9,016 nucleotides of DNA, taken from assembly GCA_937896065.1 (NCBI GenBank), contig CALBLI010000019.1:1-9016 (forward strand), written 5' to 3'. Source of the stretch: an uncultured Caryophanales bacterium (GTDB lineage Bacteria > Bacillota_I > Bacilli_A > RFN20 > CAG-288). A program made the position numbers and the translations under genes. Position 1 is the stretch's first letter. Each line of letters starts with the position of its first letter. The notes beneath the pieces are model-generated. The model made no database searches. It had not been told where the DNA came from and was given only the letters and a program-made list of their open reading frames with translations. Shown here piece after piece: positions 1-6,893 of the stretch.

Positions 1-10
1 CATTTTAGTG

Positions 11-30
11 ATATATATATATATATATAT
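11..30. repeat. (AT)10 dinucleotide microsatellite
   Basis: Ten uninterrupted AT units lie between the left window edge and the terminator of the purine permease gene. Such tracts mutate by slippage. The function, if any, depends on a gene beyond the left edge, which cannot be seen. Confidence 0.9.
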
Positions 31-40
31 GCAACATTTT

Positions 41-78
41 TTTAAATAAAAAGCCAACTTTAGTTGATAAAGTTGGCT
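41..78 (-). terminator. Intrinsic terminator of the purine permease gene
   Basis: An 11-bp perfect inverted repeat has arms AGCCAACTTTA (52-62) and TAAAGTTGGCT (68-78) with a 5-nt loop. Read on the minus strand it is followed by the U-rich tract UUUUAUUU (44-51). It begins 28 bases after the permease stop codon, in the right orientation to end that transcript. Confidence 0.9.
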
Positions 79-105
79 AATAATTATTAAATATTATGCT
101 TTAAA

Positions 106-1662
106 TTAAAGTAATCCAGTTGTATATTTGACTATGTAAATAGCTAAGAAAGCAATAGCACAAGAACAGACAGCAATATCAGATTTTTTGAATCTACCAG
201 CACATAATGTCATGATAGTATATGCCATAAATCCAAAAGCAATACCATCACTTATTGAATAGGCTACACACATAACAACCACAGTGATGAATGCAGAACC
301 GACTGCAATCCAGTCTTTCCATTCAACACCTTCAAGGTTTTTAAACATACAAATTCCAACATATACTAATGCAAGACCAGTAACTGCAGAGCAAGAAAAT
401 GCACTGAGTAATGGATATATGAGCAAACTTAAAGCAAAAAGTAGACCAGTAGTAACTGCAGCTAAACCAGTTTTTGCACCAGCGGCAACACCAGTTGTTG
501 ATTCAACAAAAGAAGTGACAGTTGTTGTTCCACAAATTGAACCAAATACTGTTCCAGCAGCATCAACTATCATTGCAGGTTTATCATTAAAGATGACTTT
601 ACCATTCTCATCAACGATACCAATTCCAGCTTCAACACCGACAAAAGTACCTGTTGTATCAAAGAAATCTAAAAATAATAAAGAAAAAATCAAAGCATAT
701 GCCATTGGATTCTTTAAGACATCAAATCCTCTGAATGCAACACCAAAAACTTTACCAAAATTACCAACTTCACTTATATGATATGTAGAATCGTAAAATG
801 GAGAAAAGCCTTTAACATTTGCTTGGCCTAAACTTCCACAAATAATAGCCATTATCAAAATTGAAATAATGACAGCAAATTTATTGATCCAAAAAAAGAC
901 TTTATTTTTATTAGCAGAAAGTGATGATAAAGCTAAAACAAGTAAAATACCAACAAAGCCAACAATGACTACAGGATTTGTAAAATCACCTAATGCGACT
1001 AAAGTTGCATCACTATTTCCAATGATTCCCATGTTTTGGAAACCAATAAAACAAATAAAGAATCCAATACCAGCTGAAATTGCAAATTTTAATGATTTAG
1101 GTATATTTCTAATTATCCAGCCTCTAAGTGGCGTCAGTGATATGATTAAAAACAATATACCATCAATCATGACTAGACACATTGATTGAGCAAAATTGAA
1201 TCCTAAATTTAACATGACATTGAAAGCAATCAATGAATTTAATCCAAGCCCTGATGCTAAACCAATAGGAAGTTTTCCATATATTCCCATCACAATAGTA
1301 GTAACAGCAGCTGATATTGCAGTTGCAGAAAATACTGCAGCTCTTACTTCAGCAACAGTTAACCAGGTGTCACCATATAAAAGAATATATCTGACATTAT
1401 CAACAATTTTAACGTTAACTTGAGCATCACCAGCAAGATTAGCCCAATCACTTGATAACATATTACCATTTAATGGTAAGATGTAAAACATTGCTAAAAA
1501 GATAACAAGTCCACCTACTAGTTCTTTTAAAATTGAAGAACCTCTCTCACTGATTTTAAAATAACGATCAATAAAATCAATGAATTTGTTTTTTGGTGCT
1601 TTTAAATTTGGTGAATTGTTTTCACCTTGATTTTCTTGCACCGACACATTTTCTTCAGCCAT
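106..1662 (-). CDS. NCS2-family purine permease (AzgA/PbuG-like)
   Basis: This is a 518-residue polytopic membrane protein of the nucleobase:cation symporter-2 family, in the AzgA/PbuG/PbuO branch that imports guanine, hypoxanthine, xanthine or adenine by proton symport. The N-terminal 45 residues are polar and cytoplasmic; many hydrophobic segments follow from about residue 48. Family marks are GLGLNSLIAFN (138-148), DFFDTTGT (332-339) and GTTTVTSFVESTTG (378-391) followed by the GAKTGL stretch. D335 and E387 sit where AzgA proteins carry their substrate-binding acidic residues in TM8 and TM10. At 518 residues it is longer than the usual 430-480, mainly from polar loops near 75-105 and 280-305. 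The start is supported by AAGGAGG seven bases upstream of the ATG. Exact substrate cannot be read from the sequence. Known relatives are often under purine control, but no purine riboswitch is visible upstream. Confidence 0.93.
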   Translation of the reverse strand: MAEENVSVQENQGENNSPNLKAPKNKFIDFIDRYFKISERGSSILKELVGGLVIFLAMFYILPLNGNMLSSDWANLAGDAQVNVKIVDNVRYILLYGDTWLTVAEVRAAVFSATAISAAVTTIVMGIYGKLPIGLASGLGLNSLIAFNVMLNLGFNFAQSMCLVMIDGILFLIISLTPLRGWIIRNIPKSLKFAISAGIGFFICFIGFQNMGIIGNSDATLVALGDFTNPVVIVGFVGILLVLALSSLSANKNKVFFWINKFAVIISILIMAIICGSLGQANVKGFSPFYDSTYHISEVGNFGKVFGVAFRGFDVLKNPMAYALIFSLLFLDFFDTTGTFVGVEAGIGIVDENGKVIFNDKPAMIVDAAGTVFGSICGTTTVTSFVESTTGVAAGAKTGLAAVTTGLLFALSLLIYPLLSAFSCSAVTGLALVYVGICMFKNLEGVEWKDWIAVGSAFITVVVMCVAYSISDGIAFGFMAYTIMTLCAGRFKKSDIAVCSCAIAFLAIYIVKYTTGLL

Positions 1663-1702
1663 TTTTTATCCTCCTTCTTTAAAAATAGACTGGGTGTAAG
1701 TG

Positions 1703-1708
1703 ATTATA
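1703..1708 (-). promoter_or_regulatory. Candidate -10 box for the purine permease gene
   Basis: The minus strand reads TATAAT here, giving a start near 1696 and a leader of about 35 nt before the permease ATG. No good -35 is present at 16-18 bases; the best is ACTACA with an 18-base spacer. The 141-base gap between exchanger and permease shows no terminator hairpin, so read-through from the exchanger gene is also possible. Confidence 0.3.
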
Positions 1709-1803
1709 TTATTGATGATGAGTTGATGTAGTTAATAACCTCTTACATACTAGTTTATATTAAATAAAAGAGTGTGACTATTGTAAGCGGTTAATTATTA
1801 AAA

Positions 1804-2844
1804 TTATTTTAAAAAGAAGATAGTTATATACATTGCAAGTGATCCTAAACCGACAATGGCAGATGAAATGTATGAAAATACTTTATTCTTTTCAAATAAT
1901 TTGGTGAAAACTTTAAATGATAAAAATGTAATTACTAAAAAGCAGACTGCAGCTCCAAATATTTCAAAATTTCGTGAATCGTTATCCAATATAAATAAAC
2001 CTCTTTGAGAAATGATATATTCACCTGCATCATTTTTAGTATTATTTACACTTCTCCATGAACAGAAATCAGCTATTGCAAAAATAGCAAAATCAAAAGT
2101 GCATGATCCAATCATATTTCCAACACCTGCATTATAATTTTTCTTTTTAAAGAGTTGGAAAGTTGAAACGATTTCAGGAATTGATGTACCAACTCCTAAA
2201 AGAAGAGCACCAACAACTGAACCTGATAAAGCAGGTACTAGCTTTTGAATTTCTTTAGTTAAGTAAGTTAAAGCGATAGATGAACCGATAAGTAAAATAG
2301 CAGAGACAACAAATAAAATAATGATTGTTTTTAAAGACCATTTGCAATCAACTGTTTCATCACTACTTGCTTCACTTTCTTTAGGTTGAAGCCATAAAGA
2401 TACAATATATAATATAAAAATTAAAATCGACATCAAATTGATATCGCCAAGCATCACTTGATAATTAACTGGTGCAAAGAAAGCATAGGCTGCCATTGCA
2501 TACATAATTAAACAAAATAGAGCATTTAAAAGATGAAATTTTTCAATTTTTGCATTTCTAAAGTTCTTGATGAATATAAATGTTTCAAGTGCAAGGCAGA
2601 CAAGATCAAAGACAATTGATCCTAAAATATCTCCAACAACATATTCTGGTTCATTTACTAAAAAGATAGATGATAGTGCAGTAAATAATTCAGGAAGTGA
2701 AGTGACCGCTGCAAGTAAGACACCACCTATAAATGCACCAGATATTTTGGTTTTTTTATCTAATAAATCAACTAAATTCCCTAAGAAAAATGATAAAAAT
2801 ATCATTGCTGCTAAATCTAAAAAATAGACAGGATATACCCACAT
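1804..2844 (-). CDS. CaCA-family Na+/Ca2+-type exchanger, probable Mn2+ exporter
   Basis: The product is a 346-residue membrane protein of the Ca2+/cation antiporter (CaCA, YrbG-like) family with the two inverted alpha repeats typical of it. Alpha-1 has VTSLPEL (47-53; E52) followed by GDILGSIVFD (71-80). Alpha-2 has GTSIPEIV (219-226; E224) followed by GNMIGSCTFD (242-251). A polar linker at about 153-170 separates the halves. Relatives usually read GN..GSN.FN, so the Asp residues at 72, 80 and 251 are unusual. The frame is open to an ATG at 2856, but GGAGGGG (2848-2854) lies directly after that codon and five bases before the ATG at 2844, so the downstream start is chosen. The gene follows a yybP-ykoY-like riboswitch, which in other bacteria controls Mn2+ exporters. 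Family is known; manganese as substrate is an inference from this leader. Confidence 0.9.
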   Translation of the reverse strand: MWVYPVYFLDLAAMIFLSFFLGNLVDLLDKKTKISGAFIGGVLLAAVTSLPELFTALSSIFLVNEPEYVVGDILGSIVFDLVCLALETFIFIKNFRNAKIEKFHLLNALFCLIMYAMAAYAFFAPVNYQVMLGDINLMSILIFILYIVSLWLQPKESEASSDETVDCKWSLKTIIILFVVSAILLIGSSIALTYLTKEIQKLVPALSGSVVGALLLGVGTSIPEIVSTFQLFKKKNYNAGVGNMIGSCTFDFAIFAIADFCSWRSVNNTKNDAGEYIISQRGLFILDNDSRNFEIFGAAVCFLVITFLSFKVFTKLFEKNKVFSYISSAIVGLGSLAMYITIFFLK

Positions 2845-2870
2845 AAGCCCCTCCATACTTTGACTTATAA

Positions 2871-2912
2871 GAAAAAAGACTTAAGTAGAACAAAAACATT
2901 CTACTTAAGTCT
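2871..2912 (-). terminator. Riboswitch-controlled intrinsic terminator before the exchanger gene
   Basis: A 14-bp perfect inverted repeat (arms 2877-2890 and 2899-2912, 8-nt loop) is followed on the minus strand by six U (2872-2877). It lies between the aptamer and the exchanger start. Its first arm contains UAAGU (2903-2907), which can instead pair with ACUUA (2992-2996) to close the aptamer's P1 stem. The two structures are mutually exclusive, as needed for ligand-controlled termination. Confidence 0.93.
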
Positions 2913-2998
2913 CATTTATTATAGTATGCCAGATTAATAAATCATGATGTTGACATACAGACGTAACAAATAGTTACGATAACTACTCCCCTAAGTCG
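2902..2998 (-). ncRNA. yybP-ykoY (Mn2+-sensing) riboswitch aptamer
   Basis: Read on the minus strand, the leader has the two conserved loops of the yybP-ykoY family: GGGGAGUAG (2983-2991) right after P1, and GUCAACAU (2947-2954) in the second arm. The first arm folds as CGUAAC-UAUUU-GUUACG (2962-2978). The second is closed by GUAUG (2954-2958) with CAUAC (2924-2928). P1 pairs ACUUA (2992-2996) with UAAGU (2903-2907), and the latter is part of the terminator stem downstream. In the known family, Mn2+ docks the two loops, stabilises P1 and thereby prevents termination. The predicted transcription start falls at about 2998, at the foot of P1. Motif match and geometry are seen; Mn2+ response is inferred from the family. 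Confidence 0.87.
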
Positions 2999-3004
2999 TT
3001 AATA

Positions 3005-3033
3005 AATATAGTCTTTATTAATGATTTAGTCAA
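3005..3033 (-). promoter_or_regulatory. Sigma-A promoter of the riboswitch-exchanger unit
   Basis: TTGACT (3028-3033) and TATATT (3005-3010) are separated by exactly 17 bases. The predicted start, near 2998, coincides with the first bases of riboswitch P1. The -35 begins only three bases after the htpG stop codon, so the exchanger can be transcribed independently of htpG. Confidence 0.85.
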
Positions 3034-3036
3034 CTA

Positions 3037-4950
3037 TTATTTTAATAATAGTTCATTGAGTTTCTCAACAAACTCTTTTTTATTCTCAATATCATATCCT
3101 TCAAGAAGCAATGCTTCTTCATATAAAACAGTTGAGTAAGTTTTAATTTCTTCATCAGATAAATCTTTTACTTTATTAATTAATGGATGCGATGCATTTA
3201 ATTCAAGTACTTTAATAGCTTTTGGCATATTATCTTCACTTGATTTATTTGGTTGATTTTCTAAAACTTTTTCCATGTTTAAAGAAAGACCTTCTTTTGT
3301 TGAAAGACATATTGGGGCATCAACTAATTTATTTGTAAATGATACATCATCCACTTTACCTTTCAGCGATTCTTTTAAATTATCAATGAATCTTTTATTA
3401 TCATCATTTAATTTACTAATCTTGTCTTTTTCTTCTTGCGATAATTCTTCTTTTTCTGAACTAGTGATGTTTTTAAATTCTACTTTATCATAATTATTTA
3501 AAACCATAAGTGAGAATTCATCGACATTTGATGTTAAAAGTAAAACATCCATTTCTTCTTTTTTAAATTTTTCTATTTCAGGTAAGAGCTTAATTTCTTC
3601 AACTGTTTTTCCAGTTGCATAATAGATATATTTTTGATTTTCTTTTTTCTTATCTAAATATTCTTTTAATGATATAGGTTTATCATTATTTAATGATTTA
3701 TAAACAAGTAAATCTTTGAGTAATTCATTTTTCATACCATATGAAGAATAGATTCCAAATTTTAAATTATCTCCATATATGTCAAAGAATTTCAAATATT
3801 TATCGTAATCATTATTTTTTAAATCTTTTAATTTCTCAATCAATTTATTTTCAATATTAGTAGCAATTTTAGTTAATATAGGTGAGTTTTGAAGTATTTC
3901 TCTTGAAATGTTTAAAGGAAAATCATCACTATCAACTAATCCTTTTGCAAATTTTAAATAGTCAGGAACAAGTTCTTTACATTTATCTTGAACAAAGATT
4001 CCTTTAGTATATAAAGCTAAACCTTTTTCATAATTGTCTGAATAGAGATTATAGGGAGCATGAGAAGGAATGAAAAGTAATGCTGAATATGAAATGACAC
4101 CTTCTGTTTTAACATATAAAGAAACTAAGGGTTCTTCATAATCATCAAAATGTGATTTGTAGAATTCGTTTAGCTTTTCATCTGTTATATCCTTTTTTTG
4201 CTTCTTCCAAAGTGGAACCATTGAATTTAAAATTTTATCTTCAATGACTTCATGAGTTTTACCTTCAATATCTTTACCATTTTCATCTTTATCATTTTCA
4301 GTGTGTGATACATTCATATGAATTGGATATCTGACATAGTCAGAATACTTCTTTACTAAATTCTCAATTGTATATGAATCTAAATACTTATCGTAGTTTA
4401 TTTCTTTATCATTATCTCTTAAAAAGATAGTGACTTTACTTCCGTATACATCATTATCTTTTTGATCTTCAATTGAATATTTTTCAATACCATCAGAAGT
4501 GAATAAATATGGAAGTTCACCTTCCTTATGAGTTAAAACTTGTATCTCTTTTCCAACCATGAATGCTGAATAAAAACCGACACCAAATTGACCAATAATA
4601 GAAATATCTTTTGCATTTTTAGCCTTTTCAAGTTTTTCTAAAAACTCTTTAGAACCTGATTTTGCAATGGTTCCTAAATTATTTTCAAGTTCTTCTTTAG
4701 ACATCCCTATTCCATTATCAATTATTGAAATACTTCTTTTTTCTTTATCAACTTCAATTTGAATCTTATAGTCTCTATCCTTTGTTTTTTTATCAGCGTT
4801 AGTTAATAAATTGAAACGATATTTATCAATTGCATCACTTGCATTTGAAATGATTTCTCTTAAAAATATTTCTTGATTAGAATAGATTGAATTTATCATT
4901 AAATTTAATAATTGTTTCGATTCTGTTTTAAACTTTTTTTCTTCTTTCAT
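3037..4950 (-). CDS. htpG: Molecular chaperone HtpG (bacterial Hsp90)
   Basis: The 637-residue product is a full-length Hsp90 homologue, an ATP-dependent cytoplasmic homodimeric chaperone. The N-terminal GHKL ATPase domain shows EIISNASDA (32-40; catalytic E32, Mg2+-binding N36), DNGIGM (78-83) and GQFGVGFYSAF (120-130). The middle domain has PLNISREILQN (345-355), whose R350 matches the ATP-contacting Arg of the family. The rest is the client-binding and dimerisation region. The frame is open to 4974, but AGGAGG seven bases before the ATG at 4950, and family alignment starting at KKFKTESKQLL, support 4950. A CIRCE operator lies over its promoter, predicting HrcA repression relieved by heat. 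No separate terminator follows the gene; the riboswitch terminator downstream would catch read-through. Confidence 0.97.
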   Translation of the reverse strand: MKEEKKFKTESKQLLNLMINSIYSNQEIFLREIISNASDAIDKYRFNLLTNADKKTKDRDYKIQIEVDKEKRSISIIDNGIGMSKEELENNLGTIAKSGSKEFLEKLEKAKNAKDISIIGQFGVGFYSAFMVGKEIQVLTHKEGELPYLFTSDGIEKYSIEDQKDNDVYGSKVTIFLRDNDKEINYDKYLDSYTIENLVKKYSDYVRYPIHMNVSHTENDKDENGKDIEGKTHEVIEDKILNSMVPLWKKQKKDITDEKLNEFYKSHFDDYEEPLVSLYVKTEGVISYSALLFIPSHAPYNLYSDNYEKGLALYTKGIFVQDKCKELVPDYLKFAKGLVDSDDFPLNISREILQNSPILTKIATNIENKLIEKLKDLKNNDYDKYLKFFDIYGDNLKFGIYSSYGMKNELLKDLLVYKSLNNDKPISLKEYLDKKKENQKYIYYATGKTVEEIKLLPEIEKFKKEEMDVLLLTSNVDEFSLMVLNNYDKVEFKNITSSEKEELSQEEKDKISKLNDDNKRFIDNLKESLKGKVDDVSFTNKLVDAPICLSTKEGLSLNMEKVLENQPNKSSEDNMPKAIKVLELNASHPLINKVKDLSDEEIKTYSTVLYEEALLLEGYDIENKKEFVEKLNELLLK

Positions 4951-4979
4951 AATATGACCTCCTGAACCAAACAAATTAA

Positions 4980-5007
4980 ATTATAATCATTTTTTTAGCA
5001 CATTCAA
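4980..5007 (-). promoter_or_regulatory. htpG promoter
   Basis: On the minus strand TTGAAT (5002-5007) and TATAAT (4980-4985) are 16 bases apart. This gives a start near 4973 and a leader of about 23 nt that carries the AGGAGG site. The -35 lies inside the CIRCE palindrome. Confidence 0.75.
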
Positions 5008-5021
5008 GGCTTGAGTGCTAA
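4995..5021. promoter_or_regulatory. CIRCE operator (HrcA binding site)
   Basis: The minus strand reads TTAGCACTC, nine bases, then ATGTGCTAA. The CIRCE consensus is TTAGCACTC-N9-GAGTGCTAA, so the first arm is perfect and the second differs at two bases. It covers the htpG -35, where bound HrcA would block RNA polymerase. It lies 27 bases upstream of the divergent cysK -35, so cysK need not be affected. Confidence 0.93.
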
Positions 5022-5047
5022 ATTTATTAAAAATGTAAACATATTTT

Positions 5048-5076
5048 TTGAAATTTGGTTATAAATTTATTATATT
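5048..5076 (+). promoter_or_regulatory. Sigma-A promoter of the cysK-cysE operon
   Basis: TTGAAA (5048-5053) and TATATT (5071-5076) are separated by 17 bases. The predicted start near 5083 leaves a leader of about 20 nt, just enough for the GGAGG site at 5090-5094. So short a leader leaves no room for a T-box or S-box riboswitch. Confidence 0.8.
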
Positions 5077-5101
5077 AAAAGTGTTTATTGGAGGTTTATT
5101 T

Positions 5102-6031
5102 ATGAATTATAAAAATAACGTTTTAGAACTTGTCGGTGATACACCACTTATAAAATTGAATAATATAATGAAATTATTTGATTTAAAGTCTAATATTTTT
5201 GCTAAAGTTGAAAGATGTAATCCAACAGGCTCAATAAAAGATCGTATTGCAAAAGAAATGATTGAAGTTGCATTAAAAGAAAATAAGATCAATAAAGATA
5301 CCATAATCATTGAACCAACAAGTGGAAATACTGGTATTGGTTTAGCTTCTGTTTGTGCATCATTAGGATTAAAATGTGTCTTATTTATGCCTTCCAATGC
5401 TTCAGTTGAAAGAATTAAAATAATGAAAGCTTTAGGTGCAACTATTAATATTACTGATGCAAGTAATGGTGGCATGCCATTTTGTGTATCAGAAGCAATA
5501 AAATATAAAGAATCGCTTCCTAATGCTTTTATTCCATCACAATTTGATAATTATAATAATGTAAATGCACATTATAAAACAACCGGACCTGAAATATATG
5601 ATGCTCTTGATGGCAAAGTTGATACTTTTGTCGCTGGCTTTGGAACTGGTGGAACATTATCTGGTGTCAGCAAATATATAAAAGAAAAGAATAAGAATCT
5701 TCTTTCAGTTGGTGTTGAACCTGCATCTTCTCCTGTTGTTTCTAAAAATGAAAAAGGCAAACATAAGATTCAAGGAATTGGTGCTGGATTTAAACCTGAT
5801 AATTTGAAATTAGAATATGTAGATGAGATTAAGACAGTCAGTGATGATGATGCTTTTAAAATGACAAGAATTTTAGCTGAAAAAGAAGGCTTATTTGTCG
5901 GTATTTCATCTGGATGCAATGTATTTTATGCTGTTGAACTTGCAAAACAATATCCAAACAAAAATATAGTCACTGTCTTACCTGATAATGGTGAAAGATA
6001 TTTATCAGTCGAAGGTCTATTTGATGAATAA
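5102..6031 (+). CDS. cysK: Cysteine synthase (O-acetylserine sulfhydrylase)
   Basis: The 309-residue product is a fold-type II PLP enzyme that makes L-cysteine from O-acetylserine and sulfide in the cytoplasm. Marks are NPTGSIKDRIA (40-50) with the PLP-binding K46, the substrate loop EPTSGNTG (71-78), the phosphate-binding GTGGTLSG (181-188), GISSG (267-271) with the Ser that contacts the PLP ring, and PDNGERYLS (294-302). Length is normal for CysK/CysM (300-325). The start at 5102 follows GGAGG at 5090-5094; a TTG frame opening at 5048 lies inside the promoter and is rejected. The end overlaps the cysE start by 8 bases, so the two enzymes of the pathway are translationally coupled. CysK rather than CysM is the likely type, partly because of this pairing. 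Confidence 0.95.
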   Translation: MNYKNNVLELVGDTPLIKLNNIMKLFDLKSNIFAKVERCNPTGSIKDRIAKEMIEVALKENKINKDTIIIEPTSGNTGIGLASVCASLGLKCVLFMPSNASVERIKIMKALGATINITDASNGGMPFCVSEAIKYKESLPNAFIPSQFDNYNNVNAHYKTTGPEIYDALDGKVDTFVAGFGTGGTLSGVSKYIKEKNKNLLSVGVEPASSPVVSKNEKGKHKIQGIGAGFKPDNLKLEYVDEIKTVSDDDAFKMTRILAEKEGLFVGISSGCNVFYAVELAKQYPNKNIVTVLPDNGERYLSVEGLFDE

Positions 6032-6836
6032 AGAAATTATAAATACTTTATATAGCAAATCAAAAGACCATAATCACAGCATTAAAAGAATTTGTTCTAA
6101 GGATAAAATAATTTGTTTTTATAATGATGTGAAGAAGTTGCTTTCTTTTTCATATACTTGTTCTACCTATACTATTTCAGATATTTCTTCTTCAATTACT
6201 ATGATTGAAAACAAATTAAAGGAAATACTAATTGATGTTGAAAATGAACAAGTTGATAAACATACAAAATTATTTATATCATCGCTTCCTGATATTTTTG
6301 ATGAAATGAGATTGACCTTAGATGCTATCTATAATGGAGATCCAGCTTGTGATTCATATCAAGAAATAGTTTTATCATATCCTGGATATGATGCAATTAT
6401 TTCTTATAGAATTGCCCATTTCTTCTATAAAATTAATGAGAGATTAATAGCAAGGATTATATCAGAAGAAGCACATAAAAATACTGGAATTGATATTTCT
6501 TCTGGCTGTGAAATTGGAAAAAGTTTCTTTATTGATCACGGAACAGGTATTGTGATTGGTGAAACTGCCATCATTGGAAATAATGTAAAACTTTACCAAG
6601 GAGTCACCTTAGGAGCTTTATCTTTGACTAAAGGAAATAGATTAAAAGGAATTAAAAGGCATCCAACTATTTTAGATAATGTTACCATTTATTCTAATGC
6701 ATCTATTTTTGGTGGAGATACTATAATAGGTGCAAATTCAACAATCGGAGCAAATGTTTATCTTACAAGTTCCGTCAGTGATAATTCTTTAGTATATCTA
6801 TCAGATACTGGTATTAAAATTGTTTCTAAAGGGTAA
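6024..6836 (+). CDS. cysE: Serine O-acetyltransferase, EpsC type
   Basis: The 270-residue enzyme transfers acetyl from acetyl-CoA to L-serine, giving the O-acetylserine used by the adjacent cysteine synthase. An alpha-helical N-terminal half (about 1-150) precedes a left-handed beta-helix of hexapeptide repeats (about 153-255). Catalytic features match E. coli CysE: DPACD with D106, D157 paired with H172 in DHGTG at the same 15-residue spacing, and R212-H213 in KRHP. The stretch YQGVTLGALSLTKG, with the insert before KRHP, is typical of the long EpsC-like acetyltransferases rather than of enterobacterial CysE. The C-terminus ends in VSKG, not in the Ile that docks into CysK in the classical complex. 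The start is the ATG inside ATGAATAA, with GAAGG eight bases upstream. It is transcribed from the cysK promoter. Confidence 0.92.
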   Translation: MNKEIINTLYSKSKDHNHSIKRICSKDKIICFYNDVKKLLSFSYTCSTYTISDISSSITMIENKLKEILIDVENEQVDKHTKLFISSLPDIFDEMRLTLDAIYNGDPACDSYQEIVLSYPGYDAIISYRIAHFFYKINERLIARIISEEAHKNTGIDISSGCEIGKSFFIDHGTGIVIGETAIIGNNVKLYQGVTLGALSLTKGNRLKGIKRHPTILDNVTIYSNASIFGGDTIIGANSTIGANVYLTSSVSDNSLVYLSDTGIKIVSKG

Positions 6837-6840
6837 ACAT

Positions 6841-6868
6841 TTAACATTTTTAAATATTTAACTATAAT
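6841..6868 (+). promoter_or_regulatory. Promoter of the degV gene
   Basis: TTAACA (6841-6846) and a perfect TATAAT (6863-6868) are 16 bases apart, starting four bases after the cysE stop. The start near 6875 gives a short leader carrying GGAGG. No terminator is seen between cysE and this promoter, so read-through from the cys operon is also possible. Confidence 0.65.
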
Positions 6869-6893
6869 ATTATTGTTTGATTTGGAGGTTACT

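Noticed and set aside
284..1423. Three plus-strand open frames (284-781, 869-1189, 1196-1423)
   Set aside because: They lie opposite the purine permease gene, have no ribosome binding sites, and encode low-complexity proteins explained by the codons of the opposite strand.
1663..1803. Purine riboswitch upstream of the purine permease
   Set aside because: The conserved core of the purine aptamer is not found and no three-way junction can be drawn; the leader predicted from the -10 is only about 35 nt.
1663..1803. Terminator between the exchanger and permease genes
   Set aside because: No GC-containing hairpin followed by U is present on the minus strand in this gap.
2567..3493. Plus-strand open frames at 2567-2827 and 3275-3493
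   Set aside because: They are antisense to the exchanger gene and htpG, have no ribosome binding site and no recognisable domain.
5048..5101. N-terminal extension of cysK from a TTG codon
   Set aside because: This stretch is the promoter itself (-35 at 5048, -10 at 5071), and the ATG at 5102 has a GGAGG site and aligns with the family N-terminus.
5107..5760. Minus-strand open frames at 5107-5475 and 5572-5760
   Set aside because: They are antisense to cysK, whose frame has full family motifs.
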